64,000 nt of DNA from Chryseobacterium cheonjiense (GCF_012927265.1 NZ_JABBGF010000001.1:2044502-2108501); one strand, 5' to 3'. Shown: positions 52,153 to 61,509, numbered from the stretch's first letter. Notes: a model not told the origin generated them from the sequence alone. A program made the numbers and translations.

Positions 52153-52470
52153 ATGAATTTACCAGACATCATCACGGAACTTGTAAAAACACAACAGAAT
52201 TTTGACAGTCATGCCTTTGCCGATTGTTTCACCGAAACAGCCGTTGTAACAGACGAAGGCAACACCTACAATGGAAAAGCAGAAATCGAAAATTGGATCG
52301 ATAAAGCTAATAAGGAATTTAAAACAGTCATGAAGCCTTTAGCTTATAACGAAAAAGAAAATATCCTATCAGCGGAAATTTCTGGAACATTTCCCGGAAG
52401 TCCGGCTGTTTTGAAATATCATCTTGAATTAAAAGACGGATTAATCAACTCGCTGAAGATCACGGGATAA
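52153..52470 (+). CDS. NTF2/SnoaL-like small protein
   Basis: 105 residues with an alpha+beta-cone (NTF2-like) pattern: an N-terminal helix with QQNFDSHAFADCFTETAVVTDEG, then NGKAEIENWIDKANKEF and strands ILSAEISGTFPGSPAVLKYHLEL. Such small proteins bind or isomerise hydrophobic compounds. It lies 128 bases after the SDR on the same strand; the spacer contains a short TGATTGAT-type repeat. It is probably under the same regulation. Confidence 0.85.
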   Translation: MNLPDIITELVKTQQNFDSHAFADCFTETAVVTDEGNTYNGKAEIENWIDKANKEFKTVMKPLAYNEKENILSAEISGTFPGSPAVLKYHLELKDGLINSLKITG

Positions 52471-52535
52471 ATCAATCTTGTTCAGCATATTTCAATTCAC
52501 GCGAAATAACTCTGAAATTAATTGGCATATAAGCA

Positions 52536-52565
52536 GAAATCCCTCTCATTACTGAAAGGGATTTC
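52536..52565. terminator. Bidirectional terminator between convergent genes
   Basis: GAAATCCC/GGGATTTC stem with inner TCA/TGA and a TTAC loop. The core is almost the same as the gcvP terminator at 56148. Confidence 0.75.
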
Positions 52566-52600
52566 TTCTAATTAAATATGAATGAACTAAGTATGTTCTC

Positions 52601-55600
52601 TTACTGAACAATAATTTTAAAATTGCTGTTTAAATTCTCGCCGGAAACATTGAGAATATAATTTCCTGACAGCTTTCTGCCTGCCATATTCAAATTAAAA
52701 ATTCCGTTTCCATTGGTGTTAATTTTTTCTTTAATGATGATCTTCCCTGTCATATCGATAACCGTCGCCGTAAGGCTGGATTTTTTATAATCCGGAAGTT
52801 TTATGGAGACCTGATCTTTTACGGGATTCGGATAAACCACTCCCATATTCTTACTGATGCTGAATTCATCATTACTCAATACTCCCTGGTTGTATAACGA
52901 ATAAACTTCTGCAGGCGTTAATGTATAGTTGTACATTTTAAGCTCATCAAATGCTCCTTTATACGGGGCAGATGCGTTGGCAGTCGCCTGAAATTCAAGT
53001 TCTCCAATATTTCCAATGATAAAATCACTAGCTTCGCCAATTCCTGTAACGGCGGTTTCATCCCCTTCAGCGCTTAAAACACCATTGGTATAAATTCTCA
53101 TTTTATGGGTAATAATATCTCTTTGGATCACGACATGTACCCAGTTATTCGTAAAATAATTGGCAATGGGCGATGTAATTTCCTTTTTCGTGATATTATC
53201 ATCAATTGCATACCTTAACTGGCCCCCTTTTATTTCTACGTTAAAACGTTTGCCTGTGGCTCCGGTTGCAGCATTAGCCGTGATAGAACCTTTGCATAAA
53301 ACATAGAGGCTTGTAGATGAAGATGACGGTATCATGCTTGTTGGCGCTTTCATCCAGAAAGAAACCGTAAAAGAACTGGTATCGAATAAAATCTGATCCT
53401 GGTGAGGAATACTTGCGATATACATATTATTCGGTGAGGTTGCCAGATCAAGCGCATTATTTTCTTTTCCGGGAACCCTTACACTGGCATTGTCGTAGCT
53501 GATGTTTAAAATACCATGATTTGCAAAAGAAGTTACATCTGCGATTTGAGCACCGGCGGAAGGAGCTTCTGAAAACGGCCAGCTTCCAACTAATGTCTGC
53601 GTTAATGCCCGAAAAGTCCATACATCTCCCGTTACAGTTCCCAACGCATTAGCAGCATCAACTCTCCAGTAATAATTAGTCGCAGGATTCAGGTTATTTA
53701 GCTGATAAGACGGTGAAGCACTGTAAGGTACAGTCCCCACATTGCTCAAATTTGCCGGATCAGTTCCGAAATAAACCGAATATGTTTCGGTATTTGCACT
53801 TCCGTTCCATTTTAACAATAAATTTCCACTGCTTAGTTCGGCACTGTTATTTCCATTTGCAGGAACCGGGCTGACCGCTTTTGTAGGAGGAGAAGGAATC
53901 GGTGGCGTGGTTACTGAAGCATTTGAAGTATAAACAGAAAACTGTGAAGCATTTATTGCTTTAACTCTATAGTAATATTGGGTGTTTGGTGTTAAACCGG
54001 TCTCATTATAAGTTGTTATATTGGCACCTAATGTTGCAATCACGGTAAAATTTGTTCCGTTGTCTGAACGTTCCAAAATATAACCGGTTTCGTTGGTCGC
54101 GTTATCATTCCAGTTGACGGTTAAAGAGCTCGCAGCAGGATTTCCTGTTGTAGTTACTGCATTTGTAAAATTCAGATTGGTTGGTGGAATAATAAAATCC
54201 GGTGGTGCCGTATTGGGCAAACCATTAATATATACCTCAATATTCAGGTACGGAGCATTATTAGTACTTACCGCAAGAGCATCGAAAACGTTTTTATCGG
54301 TCCCATTGGCATCTTCCCACGCATCGGGCATCCCGTCATTATCTGTGTCTAGAGGAGCCGGAGCACCATACACATGGCCCGCTCCTCCATTGGTAAACCC
54401 AAATTGATTGGCTAAATCTGTCTGTACATACACATAAGTTGCAGTTGTTCCTTTAGACTGTAAATCTGAAATCATTAAATTATCAACCTGGTCACGTCTC
54501 GGATATGAAGCGCCTGCTCCTAAAACAATTTTATCGAATGCAGCCTGAGCGCTTAACGCCGGGTTTTTCATTGGATAATCGTAGGGAGCTGAAAGAATTG
54601 CTGCGGGATCTCCGACCGGATAGCCCGTTAAATCCTGCGGGACCAAAGAGCCATCCAATACACCGTTTCTATTGTTATCAAAATAATTCCCGGAGCCGTA
54701 AAGATTGAAGTTGGCATTTCCCACACTGAAAGGTGTGGAAACCGTAGTGCTGGTATTAGGTCCACCCACAAAATAATTGTTGATGATATTCGCAAAAGAG
54801 CTTCCCGCAGAATCCCCGCCCATAATGTAGGCTTCTCCGGATTGGGTATGTCCATAGGTATTTCCGTAATTGCCCCAGTTGTACACCACATTGTTTACAA
54901 ACTCATTGATACCTTTTATTTTATTATTACGTGTTTTGTTACAGATATATAAATTTCCGATCAGACTTATTTTACCGCCCGGTGGGGGCTGCATAAGACC
55001 GCCGGCAGAATGATTGTGACGGTGCATTCCCTGCCCGATAATGGAATTCTGAATGGTTATATTATCCGGAGCTGTACCGTTATTATCCCAGTTCACCGAG
55101 AAAACTTCATCCGTACCCCAGGTAAAAGTCATGTGATCCAAAATAATATTGGCTCCGTTTGCGATCCCGGATGCATCCTGGTTTTGAGAAATACCTCCGT
55201 ACCGGATTCTCAAATATCTCGCAATCGTATTATTAGCTCCTGTAAATGAAACTCTCGGGCCTAAAAAGACAATCCCTTCTCCCGGAGCGGTTTGTCCGGC
55301 AATGGTTGTGTTAGCCGCCACGGCAACAATGGACTGTAAATTCACAATACCTCCCACTTTAAAGATGACAAATCTTCCCGGCTGGCTCACGGCATCACGG
55401 AACGAACCCGGGCCGCTGTCATTTAAGTTGGTAACTAAATAAATCTGGGGATTGGCCGCGCCTCTGGCTCCTGTTGTAAATCTTCCAAAACCGGTAGCTT
55501 CCGGAAAGGCCAGTGTCTGGGCATTCAAATCAAGGGTGGAAAATGTTAATCCGCAAAACAGCAAAGCCGTAAGTGTACGCTTAGATAGTAGTGGTTTTAT

Positions 55601-55603
55601 CAT
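52601..55603 (-). CDS. T9SS-secreted pectate-lyase-like protein with FN3 and LamG-like domains
   Basis: A 1000-residue modular exported protein. A signal peptide (1-29, ending LNAQ) is followed by a pectate-lyase-like right-handed beta-helix (about 33-460; PEATGFGRFTTGARGA, SGPGSFRDAVSQPGRFVIFKV). Two fibronectin type III domains follow (about 475-570, 575-670), then a LamG/concanavalin-like module (about 675-905), and a type IX secretion sorting domain (about 920-1000; VYPNPVKDQVSIKL, ILNVSGENLNSNFKIIVQ). It should be secreted through T9SS and act on or bind plant-type acidic polysaccharide. Some relatives lack proven lyase activity. It is an isolated gene without SusC/D partners here. Confidence 0.92.
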   Translation of the reverse strand: MIKPLLSKRTLTALLFCGLTFSTLDLNAQTLAFPEATGFGRFTTGARGAANPQIYLVTNLNDSGPGSFRDAVSQPGRFVIFKVGGIVNLQSIVAVAANTTIAGQTAPGEGIVFLGPRVSFTGANNTIARYLRIRYGGISQNQDASGIANGANIILDHMTFTWGTDEVFSVNWDNNGTAPDNITIQNSIIGQGMHRHNHSAGGLMQPPPGGKISLIGNLYICNKTRNNKIKGINEFVNNVVYNWGNYGNTYGHTQSGEAYIMGGDSAGSSFANIINNYFVGGPNTSTTVSTPFSVGNANFNLYGSGNYFDNNRNGVLDGSLVPQDLTGYPVGDPAAILSAPYDYPMKNPALSAQAAFDKIVLGAGASYPRRDQVDNLMISDLQSKGTTATYVYVQTDLANQFGFTNGGAGHVYGAPAPLDTDNDGMPDAWEDANGTDKNVFDALAVSTNNAPYLNIEVYINGLPNTAPPDFIIPPTNLNFTNAVTTTGNPAASSLTVNWNDNATNETGYILERSDNGTNFTVIATLGANITTYNETGLTPNTQYYYRVKAINASQFSVYTSNASVTTPPIPSPPTKAVSPVPANGNNSAELSSGNLLLKWNGSANTETYSVYFGTDPANLSNVGTVPYSASPSYQLNNLNPATNYYWRVDAANALGTVTGDVWTFRALTQTLVGSWPFSEAPSAGAQIADVTSFANHGILNISYDNASVRVPGKENNALDLATSPNNMYIASIPHQDQILFDTSSFTVSFWMKAPTSMIPSSSSTSLYVLCKGSITANAATGATGKRFNVEIKGGQLRYAIDDNITKKEITSPIANYFTNNWVHVVIQRDIITHKMRIYTNGVLSAEGDETAVTGIGEASDFIIGNIGELEFQATANASAPYKGAFDELKMYNYTLTPAEVYSLYNQGVLSNDEFSISKNMGVVYPNPVKDQVSIKLPDYKKSSLTATVIDMTGKIIIKEKINTNGNGIFNLNMAGRKLSGNYILNVSGENLNSNFKIIVQ

Positions 55604-56147
55604 ATGAATAATTTTGTGTTAACTAATCTAAACACAAACCTGAATTGCTGCATCCTGCTGCATCCTGCCAGAGCCTAAAAATCAAACCATTGCAAGTTAA
55701 ATCATTGGTTTTACACTAAGTTAGAATCCGATCAATATTCTGAAAACTATAAAAATAAATTAATGGAAAATGATCGATTTAAATAAAAATTAAATTTTAC
55801 TATTTATAATCTTAATTAAATACCCGTTATGAATTTTGAATTATTGTTTTTCGAAAATAAGTGAAACGGCTTTGTTTAGCTTTATAATCAGCATTTTTTT
55901 ATAATTCTTTGTATAACCTTACGATTTTTTATCGCTAGGAAAAACAATTTTTTTTATAATAAATCTTTATTTTTTAAGATAAACAATGGCATTTCATTTA
56001 ATAAAGAAAGACAAAGATTTAATTATCATTCACTTGACAGTATCTGCAGAATGCACGACGGATTTAAATCAAGTGTAAAAATTTAATATCTGAATTTTCC
56101 GCTAAACAAGATTGCTTCGTCGTTTCATTCCTCGCAATGATACAAAA
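55604..56147. other. AT-rich intergenic region upstream of the lyase gene
   Basis: About 540 bases. It contains a short tandem repeat TGCTGCATCC (two copies near 55646) and otherwise low-complexity A/T sequence. The leftward promoter of the lyase gene should lie here, but I find no exact -7 box. Confidence 0.5.
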
Positions 56148-56173
56148 AATCCCTTTCATCACTGAAAGGGATT
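56148..56173 (-). terminator. Intrinsic terminator after gcvP
   Basis: AATCCCTTTCA and TGAAAGGGATT flank TCAC. On the minus strand a T run follows. It lies 24 bases after the gcvP stop. Confidence 0.85.
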
Positions 56174-56196
56174 AATTATATTTAAAAAAGTCTTAA

Positions 56197-59055
56197 TTAC
56201 ATATAAGCTTCAATCGGCTCACAAGTACAAACTAAGTTTCTGTCTCCGTATGCTTCGTCTACTCTTGAAACGGTAGCAAAGAATTTGTGGTCTCTCACCC
56301 ATTCTAACGGATAGGCCGCTTTTTCTCTGCTGTACGGTTTATCCCATGAATCAGAGATAACAATTTGTTCCGTGTGAGGTGCATTTTTCAACACATTGTT
56401 TGCCTGATCTGCATCACCGTTTGCGATCTCATCGATCTCATGTTTGATGGCAATTAATGCTTCTGCAAAACGATCGATTTCAGCTTTGCTTTCAGATTCT
56501 GTAGGCTCAATCATCAATGTACCTGCTACAGGGAAAGAAACAGTCGGAGCGTGGAATCCGTAGTCCATTAGTCTTTTCGCAACATCAGCCACTTCAATTC
56601 CTAAGGATTTGAACTGTCTGAAATCTACGATACATTCGTGGGCTACTCTTCCGTTTTCGTTGGAATATAAAATCGGGAAGTGCTCGGCTAAAATTTCTTT
56701 TAAATAGTTAGCATTTAAAATAGCATGCTCTGTTGCTTTTTTCAATCCGGAAGTTCCTAACATTTTGATGTATGCATAAGAAATATTCAGAATTAATCCT
56801 GAACCGTAAGGTGCCGCTGAAATACCGTCGATCGATTCTTTAGAACCGATTTTAATATTTGCGTTGGAAGGCAAGAAAGGTACTAAATGTTTCGCTACAC
56901 AGATCGGACCAACACCGGGACCTCCTCCACCGTGAGGAATGGCAAAAGTTTTATGTAAGTTTAAGTGACAAACGTCTGCCCCGATATTCCCCGGACTTGT
57001 GTATCCTACCTGAGCGTTCATGTTGGCTCCGTCCATATAGACCTGTCCACCGTGCTCATGAATCAAAGAAGTAATTTCTTTAATATTGGCATCAAAGAAT
57101 CCGTAGGTTGAAGGATATGTGATCATTACACAAGAAAGGTTTTCAGAATGCTGTTCTGCTTTCGCTTTCAGATCTTCAAAATCAATTTCTCCGTTTTCAA
57201 GATTTTTTACCACAACGATCTTCATTCCTGCCATTGCAGCGGAAGCAGGGTTTGTACCGTGCGCCGACTGCGGGATCAACACTACATTTCTGTGGCCTTC
57301 ACCTCTTGAAATGTGATATTCTCTGATGACCATTAATCCTGCATATTCTCCCTGAGCTCCTGAGTTTGGCTGTAAAGAAGTACCTGCAAATCCTGTGATT
57401 TCAGCTAAATCTTTTTCCAGTTCGCGGATCATTTCCTGATATCCTGCGGCCTGGTTTACCGGTACGAATGGATGAATTGCACCCCAATTTTCCCAAGAAA
57501 GCGGTAACATTTGTGTTGCTGCGTTCAGTTTCATTGTACAAGAACCTAAAGAAATCATTGAATGTGTCAATGATAAATCTTTTCTTTCCAGACGCTTGAT
57601 GTAACGCATCAATTCTGTTTCCGTATGGTATTTGTTGAATACTTCTTCCGTAAGAATTTCGTCTTTTCTCAAATTCTCTTCCGGAATGCTGTATCCTTCT
57701 TTTATTTCTAATTTGAATGTCTGCTTGTCTTTAAACTGAGCAAAAGAAGCCATCAGATAATTTAATTTTTCCAATGTCGTACTTTCGTTGATGGCAATAC
57801 TTACCACACCTTCAGTGAAATAATTCAGATTCAGCTTGTGATCAAGCATCATCATCATCAGTCTGCCTTTCTCCTCTTCATTGATGTTGATTTTTACCGT
57901 ATCAAAAATCGGTTCTTCAACAATTTCATACCCTAAGGCTTTAAGTCCGTTTTTAAGAGCATTTGCTTTAAAGTGGATCTGATCTGCGATATAATTCAAT
58001 CCTTTCGGACCATGGTAAACGGCATACATCCCCGCCATTACCGCCAGAAGAACCTGAGCTGTACAGATGTTTGATGTTGCTCTTTCTCTTTTGATATGCT
58101 GCTCTCTGGTCTGCAGCGCCATTCTAAGCGCTCGTCTTCCGTAAGCATCCTGAGAAACCCCGATGATTCTTCCCGGAATGTCTCTTTTGTAATCTTCCTT
58201 ACAAGAGAAAAATGCTGCGTGAGGCCCACCGTAACCCAACGGAATACCGAATCTCTGTGTTGTTCCAACAGCACAGTCGGCACCCATTGATGCAGGAGAT
58301 TTTAATTTAACCAAAGCCATCGGATCACAGGCAACCACTACCTGAAGATCTGATTTTTTATATTCAGCGATGTTTTGGGTATAATCTAAAACGATTCCGT
58401 TTTTCCCCGGATACTGTAATAGTACACCGAAGTAAGAACCGTCGAATTCATGAGAAGCATGATCTCCTTCTACGATCTCGATTTCAAGGCCCTGTGCTTT
58501 TGTCTTTAAAACAGAAACTGTCTGCGGTAAAACAAGATCGGAAACGAAGAATTTATTAGCTCCCGCCTTTTTCTGATCTTTTGTTCTGTTGTTGAAGAAC
58601 ATGTGCATCGCTTCTGCTGCTGCCGTAGATTCATCCAATAATGATGCATTGGCCAAAGCAAATCCTGTAAGATCACATACAACAGTCTGGAAATTAAGAA
58701 GAGCCTCTAACCTTCCCTGTGCAATTTCTGCCTGGTAAGGGGTATAGGCTGTGTACCAGCTCGGGTTTTCAAAGATATTTCTCTGAATAGCCGAAGGCAG
58801 CAACGTATTGTGATATCCAAAACCGATATAGCTGGTATAATCCGTATTCTTCGATGCCAGCTCTTTCGAATGATTCAGCATTTCGTACTCTGAAAGCGGT
58901 TCTGAAATGTCAAGATCTTTCTCTAAGCGGATAGAAGAAGGAATGGTTTGAGAGATGAGCTCTTCAACACTTGAAACGCCGATCTTTTCCAGCATTGCCT
59001 GTCTATCGGCTTCATTCATGGAAATGTGGCGGCTCACAAACTGTTCTGTATTCAT
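56197..59055 (-). CDS. gcvP: Glycine dehydrogenase (decarboxylating), P-protein
   Basis: A 952-residue, full-length single-chain P-protein of the glycine cleavage system. With PLP it decarboxylates glycine and passes the aminomethyl group to lipoyl-GcvH. Recognisable parts: N-terminal RHISMNEADRQAMLEKIG, the YTPYQAEIAQGRLEALLNFQT segment, and the PLP-lysine loop HLNLHKTFAIPHGGGGPGVGP near residue 700. Both halves typical of the alpha/beta-fused form are present. GcvT and GcvH are not in the window. No glycine riboswitch is visible in the 380 bases upstream, so control is probably at a protein-regulated promoter. Confidence 0.98.
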   Translation of the reverse strand: MNTEQFVSRHISMNEADRQAMLEKIGVSSVEELISQTIPSSIRLEKDLDISEPLSEYEMLNHSKELASKNTDYTSYIGFGYHNTLLPSAIQRNIFENPSWYTAYTPYQAEIAQGRLEALLNFQTVVCDLTGFALANASLLDESTAAAEAMHMFFNNRTKDQKKAGANKFFVSDLVLPQTVSVLKTKAQGLEIEIVEGDHASHEFDGSYFGVLLQYPGKNGIVLDYTQNIAEYKKSDLQVVVACDPMALVKLKSPASMGADCAVGTTQRFGIPLGYGGPHAAFFSCKEDYKRDIPGRIIGVSQDAYGRRALRMALQTREQHIKRERATSNICTAQVLLAVMAGMYAVYHGPKGLNYIADQIHFKANALKNGLKALGYEIVEEPIFDTVKININEEEKGRLMMMMLDHKLNLNYFTEGVVSIAINESTTLEKLNYLMASFAQFKDKQTFKLEIKEGYSIPEENLRKDEILTEEVFNKYHTETELMRYIKRLERKDLSLTHSMISLGSCTMKLNAATQMLPLSWENWGAIHPFVPVNQAAGYQEMIRELEKDLAEITGFAGTSLQPNSGAQGEYAGLMVIREYHISRGEGHRNVVLIPQSAHGTNPASAAMAGMKIVVVKNLENGEIDFEDLKAKAEQHSENLSCVMITYPSTYGFFDANIKEITSLIHEHGGQVYMDGANMNAQVGYTSPGNIGADVCHLNLHKTFAIPHGGGGPGVGPICVAKHLVPFLPSNANIKIGSKESIDGISAAPYGSGLILNISYAYIKMLGTSGLKKATEHAILNANYLKEILAEHFPILYSNENGRVAHECIVDFRQFKSLGIEVADVAKRLMDYGFHAPTVSFPVAGTLMIEPTESESKAEIDRFAEALIAIKHEIDEIANGDADQANNVLKNAPHTEQIVISDSWDKPYSREKAAYPLEWVRDHKFFATVSRVDEAYGDRNLVCTCEPIEAYM

Positions 59056-59379
59056 TTTTATTTATTAGATTTTGTTTGTAAAAAAGATTCGTAAAATTAC
59101 GGTTTTTTAGAAAATTGTACAAGTAAATTGAAATCACACTAAAATCGACAATGTATTCTATCTTATTCAGAATTAACAGGTTTTTATTATCATTTTAAAC
59201 GTAAATTCAGGTAAAATTATTTTTTAATATAAATTCTCATAATGCTTTTATTTTCAAAATACTACAAAATTTGCCTTAAAAACATTTGGTAATGAATTAA
59301 TTCAAAGATTTTGCAATCGTTAATATCTCTATTTATAAAAGTATGATTATTTACATTCTAAACATTTAACATTCAACCT

Positions 59380-59402
59380 AATAAAATTCATGCAATTTTA
59401 TT
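59380..59402. promoter_or_regulatory. Inverted repeat upstream of the Cys-rich mini-gene
   Basis: AATAAAATT and AATTTTATT are perfect 9-bp arms around CATGC. It lies at the -33 region of the mini-gene promoter; candidate operator. Confidence 0.5.
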
Positions 59403-59424
59403 ATCTGTATTTATTCTAAATTAA

Positions 59425-59432
59425 TATATTTG
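59425..59432 (+). promoter_or_regulatory. -7 box 4 nt before the Cys-rich mini-gene (leaderless signature)
   Basis: TATATTTG, CATC, ATG. It has the same spacing as the marR-, hxlR- and dgt-like genes. Confidence 0.55.
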
Positions 59433-59436
59433 CATC

Positions 59437-59592
59437 ATGAATATGATTGTTCCTTTTAAAGTACCGCCTTTAGTGCCTGTATATTCTGCCAATCCTGAAG
59501 AAATGTATTGTGGTGATAAGAAATCCTGCTGCAAGAAATTTAAAAAAGGTAAACGGTGCAAGAAATGTCCCGGAAGAAAAAAAATGGCTTAA
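59437..59592 (+). CDS. Cys/Lys-rich 51-residue protein
   Basis: A small ORF missed by length cut-offs. Residues 1-20 are neutral ([17 protein letters not shown]) and the rest is basic with five Cys: [12 protein letters not shown], then [12 protein letters not shown]. Cys spacing is C-x5-CC-x8-C-x2-C. This could bind a metal or nucleic acid. The promoter box and inverted repeat upstream support expression. Its last four bases overlap the end of the convergent DnaJ gene. No family recognised. Confidence 0.65.
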   Translation: MNMIVPFKVPPLVPVYSANPEEMYCGDKKSCCKKFKKGKRCKKCPGRKKMA

Positions 59593-60239
59593 TGACCGAA
59601 GCTTTTTATTAAAAAATAGAGGGCCAGGATAAGTAAACCAGCAGCCACAATAATTTTCATAATTTTTGGCTGACCGTGCGGATTTGCCGCTGTTCTCGGC
59701 TGTGATCTGAAGAATTCTTCCGCTTTTTCCCTGAATTGATCCGTCTCGGTTTCAAAAACCTCGGTTATGGTGATTCCCTGTACTGCCGTTTTATGCAGCA
59801 ATGAATTGGTAGCATGCAGCAAAATCTGAAATTTACCGTCTTTAAATTCCGTTATTTTAAATATTCTTTCCCCGTAAGGTTTTTCCAGTCCGAATGGTAA
59901 TACCTTCACGACATCTGCATTCTGCGTCTGCCAGGTCACAATAATTTCCTCCCCTTTTTTTGCGTGGATTTTATTGGCTGAAAATGTCTTTATGGATGGC
60001 GGAACTGTATATCGAAAGTTTTTCTGCTGGCTTTCTAAATTCTGGTCATAAGAATATCTCCTGCTTTTATCACTCAGCGTTTCATAAGCTTCCTGTATTT
60101 CCCTGAAGCGGTCTGCAAAGAAATCATCATTTTGGTTTTTGTCGGGGTGATATTTTAAAGAAAGTTTCCGATAGGCTTTTTTGATGTCTTCTTCTGAAGC
60201 ATCGTGAGGAATCCCGAGAAAATAATAGTAATCTTTCAT
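59589..60239 (-). CDS. DnaJ-domain protein with C-terminal membrane anchor
   Basis: 216 residues from the ATG at 60239; an in-frame start at 60293 would add 18 residues but lies upstream of a good -7 box. The J domain spans 1-70 with the HPD motif (LKYHPDKNQ). The middle region (about 85-165) is beta-rich, and a C-terminal helix (about 193-212, [18 protein letters not shown]) anchors the protein in the membrane. It would recruit DnaK to a membrane-proximal client. The tail-anchored type is common in Bacteroidetes. No grpE or dnaK is adjacent. Confidence 0.9.
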   Translation of the reverse strand: MKDYYYFLGIPHDASEEDIKKAYRKLSLKYHPDKNQNDDFFADRFREIQEAYETLSDKSRRYSYDQNLESQQKNFRYTVPPSIKTFSANKIHAKKGEEIIVTWQTQNADVVKVLPFGLEKPYGERIFKITEFKDGKFQILLHATNSLLHKTAVQGITITEVFETETDQFREKAEEFFRSQPRTAANPHGQPKIMKIIVAAGLLILALYFLIKSFGH

Positions 60240-60248
60240 TGAACTATA

Positions 60249-60256
60249 CAAAAGTA
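60249..60256 (-). promoter_or_regulatory. -7 box for the dnaJ-like gene
   Basis: The minus strand reads TACTTTTG, 9 bases before the ATG at 60239. It supports that start over the upstream one. Confidence 0.5.
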
Positions 60257-60311
60257 AGGAATTTGTTATTGCGGGCAAAGTGAAGGAATTCATTTCTTCT
60301 CCTAAATTTTT

Positions 60312-60462
60312 AACGCCAAGTCCGCGAAGATTTTTTTGTAATGATTGAGAATATTTTCGTTCGCAAAGGGCGTTCTACTCAGCGAAGGGTAAATGCTTTA
60401 TATAAAATTGCACAAGCAATCAGTTTATACATTTTTGTCATGCTGAAAGCATCTTAACAATG
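60312..60462. repeat. Diverged copy 1 of the 155-bp intergenic repeat
   Basis: Starts AACGCCAAGTCCGCGAAG and shares TTGTAATGATTGAGAATATT, GGCGTT-CTACTCAGCGAAGGG and CACAAGCAATCAGTTTA with the later copies. A further degraded copy may occupy 60463-60624. Confidence 0.65.
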
Positions 60463-60624
60463 TATTTTACACTCCGAGTTCGTAAAATAGATATGCAATT
60501 AAATGCGATCTTTTTATCCCTCAGACTTCACGGATTGCGCAGATTTTTTTATAGAATGTTTCAAAGTGGTTAATGGAATTTTAATCTAATTTTGTCATGC
60601 TGGAAGCATCTCAATAAGCATTTT

Positions 60625-60780
60625 AACGCAAAGTTCGCTAAGGCTTTTGTAATGTTTGCGATTATTCTTCGCCCGCAAAAGGCATTTCACTCAGCAAAGG
60701 ATGTACGCTTTATTTAAAATTGCACAAGCAAGCAATTTAAACATTTTCTCATGCCGGAAGAATTTTCGACAACCATTCTT
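60625..60780. repeat. Copy 2 of the 155-bp repeat (156 bp)
   Basis: Starts AACGCAAAGTTCGCTAAGGC; ends CGACAACCATTCTT. Confidence 0.75.
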
Positions 60781-60934
60781 AACGCAAAGTTCGCTAAGGC
60801 TTTTGTAATGATTGAGAATATTTTCGCCCGCAAAAGGCGTTTCACTCAGCAAAGGGTGAACGCTTTATTTAAAACTGCGCAAGCAATCAGTTTACACATT
60901 TTCTCATACAGGAAGAATTTCGACAACCATTTTT
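60781..60934. repeat. Copy 3 of the 155-bp repeat (154 bp)
   Basis: Starts AACGCAAAGTTCGCTAAGGC directly after copy 2; ends CGACAACCATTTTT. Confidence 0.75.
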
Positions 60935-61030
60935 AACGCAAAGTTCGCTAAGGCTTTTTGAAATATTTGCGATTATTTTTCGCTCGCAAAGGCGTTCTAT
61001 TCAGCAAAGGCTAAGTGTTTATTTGAACAT
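60935..61030. repeat. Truncated copy 4 of the 155-bp repeat
   Basis: Starts AACGCAAAGTTCGCTAAGGC; similarity fades after TTCAGCAAAGGCTAAGTGTT. Confidence 0.7.
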
Positions 61031-61160
61031 GAGGTTGTCGTGCTAAGAATCTCACAAAAGCTATTTGAATATATTCAGATACTTACAGCATGACAAATTA
61101 TGTGAAATGAAGTTATACCGACTGCAACCCTAGCCCAGATTGAAGCAATTGTCTGAGCTC

Positions 61161-61209
61161 ATTTCTTTGTTTCCAGCGGCGGCTCCGCCGCCGCTGGAAA
61201 CAAAGAAAT
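61161..61209. repeat. Perfect 23-bp-arm hairpin with TCC triloop
   Basis: The left arm ATTTCTTTGTTTCCAGCGGC continues GGC, then TCC, then the exact complement. It is one of the most stable structures in the window and lies far from any stop codon. Confidence 0.75.
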
Positions 61210-61445
61210 AGCGAGTGCGGAAAGCTGGAAATTGCTCCTTAAAAAATAATAAATTATAATTCGACGAAGTCAAAAAGCTTCTAATAAAAAATACTGCTTT
61301 TCGATGGAATCAAATTTGCTCCTTAAAAAAATTAATAAATACAATTCGACGGCTTAAGTTCCTTGAGAATTTGCCAAACAGTAACATTGAATTGACGCTG
61401 TTTTTAAGATTGCTTCTCCGCTCCGCTCATCGCATGAATATAAAA

Positions 61446-61482
61446 ATTCCGGCTCGGGAAGCTTCGCTTCCCGAGCCGGAAT
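61446..61482. terminator. Perfect GC-rich hairpin, 17-bp arms, TTC triloop
   Basis: ATTCCGGCTCGGGAAGC and its complement flank TTC, 27 bases after the last gene of the sigma-factor operon (minus strand). Confidence 0.7.
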
Positions 61483-61509
61483 AAACAATTTCAATTTAGT
61501 TACTTTCTA

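Larger units (their letters stand above)
59056..59436. other. Intergenic region between divergent gcvP and Cys-rich mini-gene
   Basis: About 380 bases, AT-rich. It holds an inverted repeat (59380-59402) and the -7 box of the mini-gene (59425-59432). No riboswitch-like or ORF structure seen. Confidence 0.5.
60257..61509. other. 1.25-kb gene-free region with repeats and two large hairpins
   Basis: Contains about four copies of a roughly 155-bp repeat (60312-61030), and the hairpins at 61161-61209 and 61446-61482. ORFs in it follow the repeat period and are not credible genes. Confidence 0.7.

Noticed and set aside
59056..59436. Glycine riboswitch upstream of gcvP
   Set aside because: No conserved aptamer core sequences are visible on the minus strand in this spacer.
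60751..60936. 61-codon ORF in the intergenic repeats
   Set aside because: It follows the repeat sequence and has no conserved features; it is a by-product of the repeat.
60312..61030. CRISPR array
   Set aside because: Repeat period is about 155 bp with divergent units and no constant short repeat or unique spacers; no cas genes in the window.
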